Assembly: GCA_964542475.1 (NCBI GenBank)
Contig: CAZIUL010000095.1
Coordinates: 1-12,635 of the forward strand
Origin: CAZIUL01 sp964542475
Lineage (GTDB): Bacteria; Planctomycetota; B15-G4; CAYZWU01
Length of the DNA stretch: 12,635 bases
Reading direction: 5' to 3'
The position numbers and the translations under genes are program-made. How positions within the stretch are numbered: position 1 is the first letter of the stretch; the number at the start of each line of letters is the position of its first letter. The notes under the pieces are model-generated. The model searched no databases. It was not told the DNA's origin and worked only from the letters and a program-made list of their open reading frames with translations. Of this stretch, positions 5,173 through 12,552 are shown one piece after another.

Positions 5173-7326
5173 ATGGAACCGAGTTCAAGCAAAGTAAAAC
5201 TTTTGCCGGACAACGCCTACACCCCGTTGAAGGAGGGCGAAGTCTACAAGCCCGTGGTGCCCGCGGACCAGTCACCACACGAAACCACCATGCGCGCTGT
5301 AATCATGGGATGCATCGGCGTGGCGATCTTCACTTTCGCTGCCGCGTACATCGGGCTAAAGGCTGGGAACGTGATCGAGACCGCGATCCCCATCGCGATC
5401 CTGGCCGTGTTCTTCGGCAGGATGTTCGCGCGCAAGAACACGCTGCTGGAGAACGTGATCGTCCAGTCGATCGGCGCTGCAGCCGGCGTAGTGGTTGCCG
5501 GCGCGGTCTTCACTATCCCGGCCATGTACATTCTTGGCCTGGATGTGAGCTTTGTGGACATCTTCCTCGCATGCGCCATCGGCGGATTCCTTGGGGTTCT
5601 GCTGATCATTCCGCTGAGGAAATACTTCTGCAGCGACGAACACGGAAAGCTTCCCTTCCCAGAGGCAACCGCCACCACCGAGATCCTGTGCTCGGGCGAG
5701 TCCGGCGGAAGCGGCGGCAAGACCCTTTTAACAGCCTTCGGCCTGGGTTTCATCTTCGACTTCTGCATCGAGGTTTTCCACTTCTGGGAGGGGCGCCTCG
5801 ATACGGCAAAGGTTCTCCTGGGCGAACTGGGCGCAAGCATGAACGAGAAGTTCCGCATGGCCCTGCAGATGGAGGCCACGGCCGCCCTCTTCGGCCTTGG
5901 TTACATCATCGGCATCCGCTACGCCGCAGTGATCTGCGCCGGCTCGGTGCTCGCCAACCTTGTGCTTGTGCCGATGGTCTACTTCGTGGGGACCGATTTA
6001 AACGCGATCCTGCCGCCGAACGAGGAGCAGATCGTCAACTGGGAAGTCTCTGACATTTTCAAATGGTACGTGCGGCCAATCGGCATCGGCGCCATAGCGG
6101 TGGCAGGCATGATCAGCATCATCAAGATGGGAAAGATAATCGTCGGGTCGCTGTCGCTGGGCTTCAAGGGAATCCTGGGCAGCCGCGACGACAGGGGCGA
6201 AACAGCCCGCACCGACCTCGACATCCATCCGCGCAACGTTTTGCTCCTCGAACTGCTTTTTGTCGGGATCATGTTCTTCATCTTTTTCTATGTGGCCAAC
6301 TGGCAGCTGAACGTGGCTCTCATCGGCACGCTCGTCACGGCGGTGCTGGCGTTCCTGTTCACGCCGGTGGCAGCCCGCGCCATCGCCATCGTGGGAGTGA
6401 ACCCCGTGTCGGGAATGACCATGATCACACTGATCCTGGCCTGCACGATACTCGTTTCCACGGGGCTCAGCGGGGAAGAAGGCACGATGATCGTGCTGAT
6501 CATCGGGTGCGCCGTTTGCACAGCGCTTTCCACATCAGGTGCATTCATCTCCGATCTCAAGACCGGCTACTGGCTCGGCGCCACTCCGCGCAGGCAGCAG
6601 CGGTGGAAGTTCCTCGGTATCGTCGTTGCTTCGCTCTGCATCGGGCTCGTGATCCACGTTCTGGCCACAGGCTACGGATTCGTGGAGTCGCCCGAGCATC
6701 CCAACCCGCTGCCCGCTCCCCAGGGCAACCTGATGGCGTCGATCGTGGGTGCCATATTCGGAGGCGCCGAAACCCCATGGCTGCTCTACGGCATGGGAGG
6801 GGCCATCGCGCTCATGCTCGAGATGACAGCCCTGCCCGGTCTGGCCTTTGCCCTCGGCATCTATCTCCCGATCTACATCAACCTGCCCGTGCTGGCCGGC
6901 GGGATCGCCGCCTGGCTGCTGCAGAGGCGCGGCCGCAGCAAGCGTGAAAAGGGGGTGCGCAAGAACCAGGGCATCCTTGTGGCTTCCGGGCTCGTGGCCG
7001 GGGCAGCCATCGCCGGAGTAGTGAGCGCGGTTCTCAAGACCCTGGACCAGAAGGACCTCAAGCTGGGCATAATCGAGACGGAAGGCTTCGGTGGTAAAAT
7101 CAACAAGCTGCTCAACTTCTCCCAGGAGGCCATCGTTAATAAAACAACCGGCGCATTTGAGCTGACAAAGGATGGATCCATCAAGTTCGAGGATCTGGAG
7201 TGGATCGAGCACAATGGGCCGATCATCGGCTTCTGCATGATCGTCCTGCTCGGTGTCATCTGCCACTGTGTGGCCGCGCGAGCCGCCGCAAGGGAGATGG
7301 AAGAGCAAGACTCGACAACAGAGTAA
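5173..7326 (+). CDS. OPT-family oligopeptide transporter
   Basis: This 717-residue inner-membrane protein belongs to the OPT family (prokaryotic branch), which imports oligopeptides, or in some members metal chelates, with protons. Recognisable conserved segments are YIGLKAGNVIETAIPIAIL (59-77), KLPFPEATATTEIL (159-172), NPVSGMTMITL (410-420), DLKTGYWLGATPRRQQ (461-476) and ALGIYLPIYINLPVLAGGI (560-578). Hydrophobic segments occur throughout, roughly 14-16. The first ~38 residues are polar and cytosolic. A soluble loop of about 60 residues (~623-680) precedes the last membrane segment. Length is in the normal range for prokaryotic OPT proteins. The ribosome binding site is weak (AAGAGAAAG, 5158-5166). 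It is followed by a terminator and then oligoendopeptidase F, consistent with peptides as the cargo. The exact substrate cannot be read from sequence. Confidence 0.94.
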   Translation: MEPSSSKVKLLPDNAYTPLKEGEVYKPVVPADQSPHETTMRAVIMGCIGVAIFTFAAAYIGLKAGNVIETAIPIAILAVFFGRMFARKNTLLENVIVQSIGAAAGVVVAGAVFTIPAMYILGLDVSFVDIFLACAIGGFLGVLLIIPLRKYFCSDEHGKLPFPEATATTEILCSGESGGSGGKTLLTAFGLGFIFDFCIEVFHFWEGRLDTAKVLLGELGASMNEKFRMALQMEATAALFGLGYIIGIRYAAVICAGSVLANLVLVPMVYFVGTDLNAILPPNEEQIVNWEVSDIFKWYVRPIGIGAIAVAGMISIIKMGKIIVGSLSLGFKGILGSRDDRGETARTDLDIHPRNVLLLELLFVGIMFFIFFYVANWQLNVALIGTLVTAVLAFLFTPVAARAIAIVGVNPVSGMTMITLILACTILVSTGLSGEEGTMIVLIIGCAVCTALSTSGAFISDLKTGYWLGATPRRQQRWKFLGIVVASLCIGLVIHVLATGYGFVESPEHPNPLPAPQGNLMASIVGAIFGGAETPWLLYGMGGAIALMLEMTALPGLAFALGIYLPIYINLPVLAGGIAAWLLQRRGRSKREKGVRKNQGILVASGLVAGAAIAGVVSAVLKTLDQKDLKLGIIETEGFGGKINKLLNFSQEAIVNKTTGAFELTKDGSIKFEDLEWIEHNGPIIGFCMIVLLGVICHCVAARAAAREMEEQDSTTE

Positions 7327-7339
7327 TCTAACGGACGCA

Positions 7340-7368
7340 AAAAGGGTGCGGCATCGCCGCGCCCTTTT
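7340..7368 (+). terminator. Rho-independent terminator after the OPT gene
   Basis: AAAAGGGTGCGGC (7340-7352) and GCCGCGCCCTTTT (7356-7368) pair over 13 positions, 12 of them Watson-Crick and one T-G, around a three-base loop. The A and T tracts flank a GC-rich core, so it could work in both directions. It begins 14 bases after the transporter stop, so the downstream peptidase probably needs its own promoter or read-through. Confidence 0.72.
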
Positions 7369-7440
7369 GCTGTTTCAAAAAACCGCAATCAACAAAAGCT
7401 GCTGAAAGAGAAGCGGCATCGTTGCCCATCAAGGGGAAAC

Positions 7441-9252
7441 ATGGATAAAAAGAAAACAGGCGGAATACCGGAACGGGCGGATGTGGACAGCGAGTTCAAA
7501 TGGCACCCGGGAGACATCTTTCCCACGGATGAATCGTGGGAAGATGCGCTCAAAGAAGCGGAAAAGGAAATCCAGCGGATAACCTCGTTCAAGGGAAAGC
7601 TCGGCGAGTCAGCGGAAACGCTGCTCGGCTGCTTCACGTTCCGGGATGAGATCTCGGTCAAGATCGAGCAGCTCTATGCCTACGCAGCCATCAAAAAGGA
7701 CGAGGACACGAGGGTCACGAACTACCTGGAGATGCACGACCGGATCTCCACGCTGTGCGTGCGGTTCAGCGCCCTGGCCTCTTACATCACCCCTGAGATC
7801 ATGTCGATCCCCGAGGAAACGATCCGCTCATTTGTCGACGAGGAGGACGGTCTCAAGACGTACCGGCACGCGATCGAAGACCTGCTGCGGCTCAGGCGCC
7901 ACATCCTCTCGGAAAAGGAGGAGGCGCTCATCGCGAAAGCGGGCAATGTTTTCCGCGCGCCTTCGGATGTGTTCAACCTGCTCACTAACGCGGACATGAT
8001 CTTTCCGGGTATAAAGGACGAGGAAGGCGGCGATATCGAGATATCGAACTCGCTTTACTACCTTCACCGCGGATCAGCGGACAGGTCGGTGCGCAAGGCG
8101 AACGAGGAGGCGTTTCACGGCACCTACCGCAGGTACCGCAACAGCCTGGCAGCGCTTCTGCGGGCGGGCGTCCAGAAGAGCCTGTTCAACGCGGAGGTGC
8201 GCGGGTACGAATCCACGCTTCACGCCGAGCTGGACGAGGACAGGATCCCGTTAGATGTTTTTCACGGCCTGCTGAACACCGTGAACGACAACCTCGCTCC
8301 TCTGCACCGGTACACGTCTCTGCGCAAGAGGATCCTCGGGCTGGACGAGGTGCGCGGCTACGATCTTTACAACTCGCTTTTTCCCGGCGCTAAAATGACG
8401 GTTCCGTTCGGCGAAGCGAAGGAGATGCTCATCCGGGGCATGAAACCGCTTGGCGGCGAATACACCCGGAACCTGGCCGCGGGTATGGAAGGCGGCTGGA
8501 CCGATGTGTACGAGAACGCGGGGAAACGCTCGGGCGCCTATTCGCTCGGCTTGTACGGCGTGCATCCATACGTGCTGCTGAACCACCACGACCGGCTCGA
8601 TGACGCCTTCACCCTGGCTCACGAATTCGGTCATGCCATGCATTCGTACTACTCGCAGATGGCGCAGCCCAGGGTGTACTCGGACTACACAATCTTCAAC
8701 GCGGAGATCGCTTCCACCACGAACGAAACTCTTTTCATGAACCACCTGCTCGCGGAGACGAATGACCGCGAAAAAAGGCTTTACCTGCTGGATTTCTACA
8801 TCGATTCGATCAGAAGCACCTTTTACCGCCAGACGCTGTTTTCCGAGTTCGAGCTCGACATCCACAAAAGGGCGGGCAACGGCGAGGCCCTGTCAGCGGA
8901 GCTGATGGACGGGATCTACGGCAGGCTGTTCGAAAAGTACTACGGTCCCGAGTTCGTGCTCGACGAGTACAAGAGCGCCGAGTGGAGCAGGATCCCCCAT
9001 TTTTACAGGCCGTTCTACGTGTTTTCGTACGCAACCGGCTTGAGCGCCGCGGTGCTTTTCGCGAACAAGATCCTGGACGAGGGTGAAGGTGCCGCGCGCA
9101 GGTATATCGACTGTTTCCTGAGCGCGGGATCATCCGACTATTCGACAGAGATCCTTGCAAAGGCGGGAGTGGATGTGACCTCACCGGAGGCGGTGCTTGC
9201 GACCACAAGGCTGTTCAACCGCCTGCTGGACGAAGTCGAGGAGATGCTGTAG
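7441..9252 (+). CDS. pepF: Oligoendopeptidase F (M3 zinc metallopeptidase)
   Basis: This 603-residue cytosolic zinc peptidase of the M3B/PepF group cleaves short peptides internally. The zinc motif HEFGH is at residues 394-398, and the third ligand is Glu422 in FNAEIASTTNE. The N-terminal half (residues ~20-210) holds the helical segments typical of oligoendopeptidase F, including the W-x-P-x-D-I-F-P-T-D opening and LYAYAAIKKDEDT. The catalytic half has GLYGVHPYVLLNH (371-382) before the zinc motif and HFYRPFYVFSYATGLSAA after it. Length matches the family (~600). The start at 7441 has AAGGGG four bases upstream, and similarity begins within 20 residues. There is no signal peptide. It lies directly downstream of the OPT gene on the same strand, consistent with degrading imported peptides. 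Confidence 0.96.
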   Translation: MDKKKTGGIPERADVDSEFKWHPGDIFPTDESWEDALKEAEKEIQRITSFKGKLGESAETLLGCFTFRDEISVKIEQLYAYAAIKKDEDTRVTNYLEMHDRISTLCVRFSALASYITPEIMSIPEETIRSFVDEEDGLKTYRHAIEDLLRLRRHILSEKEEALIAKAGNVFRAPSDVFNLLTNADMIFPGIKDEEGGDIEISNSLYYLHRGSADRSVRKANEEAFHGTYRRYRNSLAALLRAGVQKSLFNAEVRGYESTLHAELDEDRIPLDVFHGLLNTVNDNLAPLHRYTSLRKRILGLDEVRGYDLYNSLFPGAKMTVPFGEAKEMLIRGMKPLGGEYTRNLAAGMEGGWTDVYENAGKRSGAYSLGLYGVHPYVLLNHHDRLDDAFTLAHEFGHAMHSYYSQMAQPRVYSDYTIFNAEIASTTNETLFMNHLLAETNDREKRLYLLDFYIDSIRSTFYRQTLFSEFELDIHKRAGNGEALSAELMDGIYGRLFEKYYGPEFVLDEYKSAEWSRIPHFYRPFYVFSYATGLSAAVLFANKILDEGEGAARRYIDCFLSAGSSDYSTEILAKAGVDVTSPEAVLATTRLFNRLLDEVEEML

Positions 9253-9287
9253 GGGCGACACCGGAGACACCCACACAAACCAACCAA

Positions 9288-9368
9288 GAGGCGGCAAGAG
9301 ACTGCCGCCCTCCAGAAGAAACGGAATGCGCCGCTTGAACAATGGAGGGCGTCGCTCCGTCGACGCCG
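9288..9368. repeat. REP/BIME-like hairpin pair
   Basis: Module A on minus (9288-9314; stem GGCGGCA/TGCCGCC, loop AGAGAC, ending CCCTCCA) and module B on + (9343-9368; TGGAGGGCG head) face each other across a 28-base spacer. This is the same unit as the 1857-2100 array, inverted. The spacer read on minus (ATTGTT...TTCTTC) resembles the spacer of the third unit there. In B, the stem's fifth pair is T9352-A9363, where other loci have C-G or T-G. It lies 36 bases after the pepF stop. Confidence 0.85.
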
Positions 9369-9539
9369 TAAACGAACCCACACCACACTTCTCCATTGAC
9401 AAGAACCGGGAAATATGCTCTTCTATTGCAAGCATGAAGGGAATCAAGAATGAACAGGTCAGATAAGTCGACACACTACCTGACCTCGTGTGACAACCAC
9501 GGAATGGGGATCTCCTCCAGGATAACGGAGGACAGGCTG

Positions 9540-10403
9540 ATGAAGAGCAAAAAAACGACCAAGGCATTCGCATGCCTGCTCGCATTTATCGTACTGGGTT
9601 CTTTTGCCCGTGCGCAGTTCGAGGAATACTACCATCTTCTATACAAGTTCGAGGGATACCACGCGAGCCAAACTTTCGGGAGGGCAGTGTACCTGACCAA
9701 TGACGTTACCGGAGACGGCTGCGGGGACATTCTCGTGGGAGCCGACGGGGAGGACATAGGGCAGTTGAACAGGGCTGGCAGGGTCTTCGTGTATTCCGGT
9801 TTCGATGGAGAGCTCTTGTACGTTTACGACGGTGAAGAAACGGACGAACAGCTCGGCAGAGCTCTTTCGGACATAGGGGACACGGACGGTGACGAGCTGC
9901 CGGAATTCCTGATCGGATATGAAAACGCGGATTTTCTGATGCATGAAGCCAGAGGCAAGGTATACCACTGTTCAGGGCTGGACGGCTCTATTCTATACGA
10001 ATACATGGGTGAAGGTACTGATGCCGGTGACAACTTCGGATGTGATGTCGAGGGTTTGGGGGATGCGGACGGGGACGGGTGCGGCGATTTCATCGTTGGG
10101 GCACAGTACTACGGAGGGTTGCAACCACCGACAAAAAGAGGCGCGGTTTACGTTTACTCGGGCAAAAGCCATGCTCTTCTTTACAAGTACGAGGGGGAGT
10201 ACCAGACCGAGAGGCTGGGTTACAAGGTGTGCCGCATTGGCGACGTGGACCTGGACGGGCTTGACGATTTTGCCTTTCTTACGCTGAACAACCATACCCG
10301 CGGCCGTGCAATCGGGCTCGGGGGAAGGGTGACGGTATGCTCGAGCGCGGACGGTTCAATCATCACGGAGATCTTCGGCTATATTCCTGAAACACCCTTG
10401 TGA
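9540..10403 (+). CDS. Secreted FG-GAP beta-propeller protein, N-terminal part before in-frame TGA
   Basis: This is an integrin-alpha-type FG-GAP repeat protein, probably secreted or surface-exposed. The start at 9540 has GGAGG (9528-9532) seven bases upstream and gives a compact signal peptide: MKSKKTTKA, then a hydrophobic core, cleavage after ARA (residue 25). An ATG at 9450 in the same frame would place 30 polar residues before it and is less likely. Four repeats follow, each of the form (F/L)G-x6-(G/N)D-x-D/T-GD-x-x-x-(D/E)-(I/F)-x-x-G. Their propeller cores are at about residues 46-68, 105-127, 166-188 and 226-248, with Ca2+-binding-like D-x-D/N-x-D loops (DTDGDE, DADGDG, DVDLDG). A TGA at 10401-10403 (codon 288) ends the frame. 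The same frame continues at once with three more repeats, so this is either a pseudogene, a read-through gene or a sequence error. Confidence 0.85.
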   Translation: MKSKKTTKAFACLLAFIVLGSFARAQFEEYYHLLYKFEGYHASQTFGRAVYLTNDVTGDGCGDILVGADGEDIGQLNRAGRVFVYSGFDGELLYVYDGEETDEQLGRALSDIGDTDGDELPEFLIGYENADFLMHEARGKVYHCSGLDGSILYEYMGEGTDAGDNFGCDVEGLGDADGDGCGDFIVGAQYYGGLQPPTKRGAVYVYSGKSHALLYKYEGEYQTERLGYKVCRIGDVDLDGLDDFAFLTLNNHTRGRAIGLGGRVTVCSSADGSIITEIFGYIPETPL

Positions 10404-11231
10404 TGCATCGAATACGGAGGCGATATAAACGGGGACGGATGGCCGGATCTGCTGGTCGGACAGCAGAACTACAAAAACGGTTCCAGGGACAATGCCGGCC
10501 GCGCGTTTGTCTACTCCGGCAAGGACTGGACTTTGATCTACACCTATGTCGGCTGCAACAAGAATGGAATGCTGGGATCCTCCCTTTCAACAGCCGGGGA
10601 CCTGGATGATGACGGCTGCTGCGACTTTCTTGTCGGCGCACACGGTACAAACGATATCGGCAAATTGAGTGGTGGGGCTGTTTATGTTCATTCGGGTAAT
10701 GACGGATCGCAGCTTGGTGTGCTTTACGGTGATGAAGACGGTGAAATGATTGGCCTTTCACTTCACGGCGGAGGCGATGTAAACGCTGACGGACTGCCGG
10801 ATATAATCATCGGCACAAGCGAGGACATAAACGGCATCGTTGGTTCCGGCAGCGTTCTCGTGTACGCCGCCAAATCGCTCCATGCCACGGACCAGGTCCC
10901 CCTGGGCAGTACCCTGGAGCTTAACATGCGCATTCCCGCCATGCCGCTTGGCATCTACTACCTTGCCTTCTCGCTCGGCGCGGAACCCGGCATGGCCCTG
11001 GGCACGCGCACAATACCCCTGAACGCGGACGTGCTTTTCTCTATCACCTTTGGCAATCCGGCGTTCATAGGAAGCCTGGATCCGGAAGGAGAGAAACAGG
11101 TTATCCTCCAGATACCCATCGATCCCGCGCTGTCCGGTCTCATCTTCTACAGCGCCTTCATGATGTACGACCAGGCTGCGCCCAAGCTGGTAAAAACCAT
11201 ATCAAACCCCGAGGAGATCGAGATCTTGTAA
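10404..11231 (+). pseudogene. C-terminal part of the FG-GAP protein, after the TGA
   Basis: The frame of the preceding piece continues without any shift for 275 codons to TAA. It begins C-I-E-Y-GGDINGDGWPDLLVG, the body of a fifth repeat whose first residues lie before the TGA. The sixth and seventh repeats follow (GSSLSTAGDLDDDGCCDFLVGA and IGLSLHGGGDVNADG, broken here by normal loops), making seven in all, the number of blades in an integrin-type propeller. The last ~115 residues form a beta-rich domain (GIYYLAFSLG ... LDPEGEKQVILQIPIDPALSG) of a kind I associate with secreted proteins of Planctomycetota-like bacteria. There is no ATG with a ribosome binding site near its 5' end; a TTG at 10533 lies inside a blade. 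It is therefore a remnant or a read-through portion, not an independent gene. The sequence beyond the stop shows no decay. Confidence 0.75.
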
Positions 11232-11264
11232 AGATCGCGTTACCGCAATAAGCGGGATCGGCGA

Positions 11265-11354
11265 TGGAGGGCGTCGCTTTGTCGGCGCCGGAATGGAGGG
11301 CGTCGCTTTGTCGGCGCCGGAAGAGAAGAGGCGGCAAGAGACTGCCGCCCTCCA
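11265..11354. repeat. REP/BIME-like cluster: two B modules and one A module
   Basis: Two direct copies of module B (11265-11290 and 11294-11319) repeat with a period of 29 bases and are identical. Module A on minus follows at 11328-11354. In both B copies the fifth stem pair is T-G (11274-11285 and 11303-11314). The short A/B linker (GAAGAGAA) matches, in reverse complement, the TTTCC-type linker of the first array. The cluster begins 33 bases after the FG-GAP stop. Confidence 0.85.
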
Positions 11355-11370
11355 AACACCGGATAAAAAG

Positions 11371-11451
11371 ATCCGTGTTTATCCGTGTTCATCCGTGGTT
11401 CTCTTCCTCTTCCCCTTCCTTATCAATCCGTGTTCATCCGTGGTTCTCTTC
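11371..11451. repeat. ATCCGTG repeat cluster in a pyrimidine-rich tract
   Basis: ATCCGTGTT occurs at 11371, 11381 and 11426, and ATCCGTGGTT at 11391 and 11436. A 26-base block (11381-11406) recurs exactly at 11426-11451, 45 bases later. Between and after the blocks lies a C/T-only-like tract (CTCTTCC..., CTTTTTTTCTCTTCC). I recall near-identical ATCCGTGTTCATCCGTGG sequences in many unrelated bacterial assemblies, but this is memory, not a search. Open frames through it give peptides such as RVHPWF and are not genes. Confidence 0.75.
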
Positions 11452-11491
11452 TCTTTTTTTCTCTTCCTAGAACTTGAAGGGAATAAACGAA

Positions 11492-11519
11492 GAGGCGGCA
11501 AGGGACTGCCGTCCCTCCA
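11492..11519 (-). repeat. Single degenerate module A, next to the stop of the cysteine-rich gene
   Basis: On +, GAGGCGGCAAGGGACTGCCG is followed by TCCCTCCA. It is module A with one extra T in one arm and a changed loop (AGGGAC for AGAGAC). It lies eight bases beyond the TAA of the minus-strand gene, so it could form that transcript's 3' hairpin. Confidence 0.7.
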
Positions 11520-11526
11520 GGTACCA

Positions 11527-12552
11527 TTATTTCATCATGGAATCCATCTGTTCGATGAACTTGAACTGCTGGGCCAGGGCGTGGATCTTGTTCACCAGGT
11601 CAGGATCCGAGGATGTCATGATCGTGATTGTTCCAACGGGCGTGTCGCTGTAATCCATCACAGCGCCCGCAATGACAAGATCCCCGAAACGCCTGCAGAT
11701 GCTGCAGAGCTTCTTTTTTGTCTCCTCAGGAGGCCGGCTCCTGAACTCCTCCGCCTTGGCCATGAACCCTTCGGAAAACTCCTGGAAAGCCTTGATCCTG
11801 CCCGGATCATGGACAGTGTGCAAAAGCGCCATCCCGTTTTTCAGGTCAATTACGCTCAGCCTGGCTGCAAGCATCATGTCGGGCTGCTCGGCAAACAGCT
11901 TGCAAAGCTCGCACCTTTTCATGAATTCAAGCACCCCGACAGGAACCTCCACGCTTTTCGGCACGGCCGGCTTTTCCGGGATAACCGGTTCAGCCGACGG
12001 CTCCGCGCCATCAGCCATGAACGCCTGCTCGTCGAAAGAGGCCATGTTTTTCCGCACCTTGTCCGCCCATGCGCGAACCTCCTCGAGCAGCGCCGGATCA
12101 TTGGTGCGGGTAATGGTGACAACCCCTTCAGGCAGCTTGATGCGTTCTTCATGCATGCCCCTTTTCAAAAGTCCACAGTACTCCGCGCACATCGGGCAAA
12201 GCCTCTTCTTGTACTCGGATAATGGCAGGCTTTTGAATTTTGCACAGAGCTTTTCATCCTTTTCCTGAAGAGCCCTGAACCTGTCCATCAGCTCCGGTTT
12301 GTTCAGAAGGACCCGGAAAAGAACACCGTCGCTCATATCAGCAACAGAGACATCGCAGGCCATGATAAGATCCATTTCCTGGAACGCAGAGCTGCAGATT
12401 TCACACCGCGCAAAAGCGGTCATGTCAAATCCGTCATCACCGGGCTCTTCTTCTCCGGTCTTGCCGGTTTGGGCGGATACCGGAACAGCCGCCATAAACA
12501 GGAAGAGAAACGCGATTCCCGCGAAAACCGCCGGCCTTTTCAGCTTAATCAT
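11527..12552 (-). CDS. Secreted protein with duplicated four-cysteine (CxxC...CxxC) domain
   Basis: The product has 341 residues and its function is not recognised. The start (complement of 12550-12552) has AAGGAG seven bases upstream. The signal peptide is MIKLKRP plus a hydrophobic core, with cleavage after VSA (residue 27), so the protein is periplasmic or exported. Two domain copies follow: residues ~49-170 and ~213-333. Cys50/53 and Cys119/122 in the first align with Cys214/217 and Cys283/286 in the second, all at an offset of exactly 164 with no gap between the pairs. Each copy also has an LSV/VSV-x-D segment, a K-K/R-L-C-x-x-C second knuckle, and a V-T/I-T-I-T-x-x-x-DP-x-L end followed by a helix. 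The first copy has extra cysteines at 66, 103 and 126. A linker rich in E, P and A (residues ~171-205) joins the copies. Paired CxxC motifs suggest metal (zinc or iron) binding or thiol redox work. It is convergent with the FG-GAP gene. Confidence 0.85.
   Translation of the reverse strand: MIKLKRPAVFAGIAFLFLFMAAVPVSAQTGKTGEEEPGDDGFDMTAFARCEICSSAFQEMDLIMACDVSVADMSDGVLFRVLLNKPELMDRFRALQEKDEKLCAKFKSLPLSEYKKRLCPMCAEYCGLLKRGMHEERIKLPEGVVTITRTNDPALLEEVRAWADKVRKNMASFDEQAFMADGAEPSAEPVIPEKPAVPKSVEVPVGVLEFMKRCELCKLFAEQPDMMLAARLSVIDLKNGMALLHTVHDPGRIKAFQEFSEGFMAKAEEFRSRPPEETKKKLCSICRRFGDLVIAGAVMDYSDTPVGTITIMTSSDPDLVNKIHALAQQFKFIEQMDSMMK

Noticed and set aside
5151..6947. Long + frames of 294-300 codons overlapping the OPT gene in another frame
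   Set aside because: They are extremely rich in R, H and G, as expected of off-frame reading of GC-rich DNA; the OPT frame is certain.
9450..9539. Earlier ATG start for the FG-GAP protein
   Set aside because: It would add 30 polar residues before an otherwise normal signal peptide. The ATG at 9540 has a better placed GGAGG, though the earlier start is not excluded.
10401..10403. Selenocysteine at the TGA
   Set aside because: The residue falls at a variable position of a structural repeat where relatives have R, C, Y or S. No redox context exists and I see no clear hairpin of the required kind just downstream.
11293..12222. 309-codon open frame on + antisense to the cysteine-rich gene
   Set aside because: It begins inside the repeats, has no ribosome binding site, and is the shadow of a minus-strand gene that has a signal peptide and duplicated domains.
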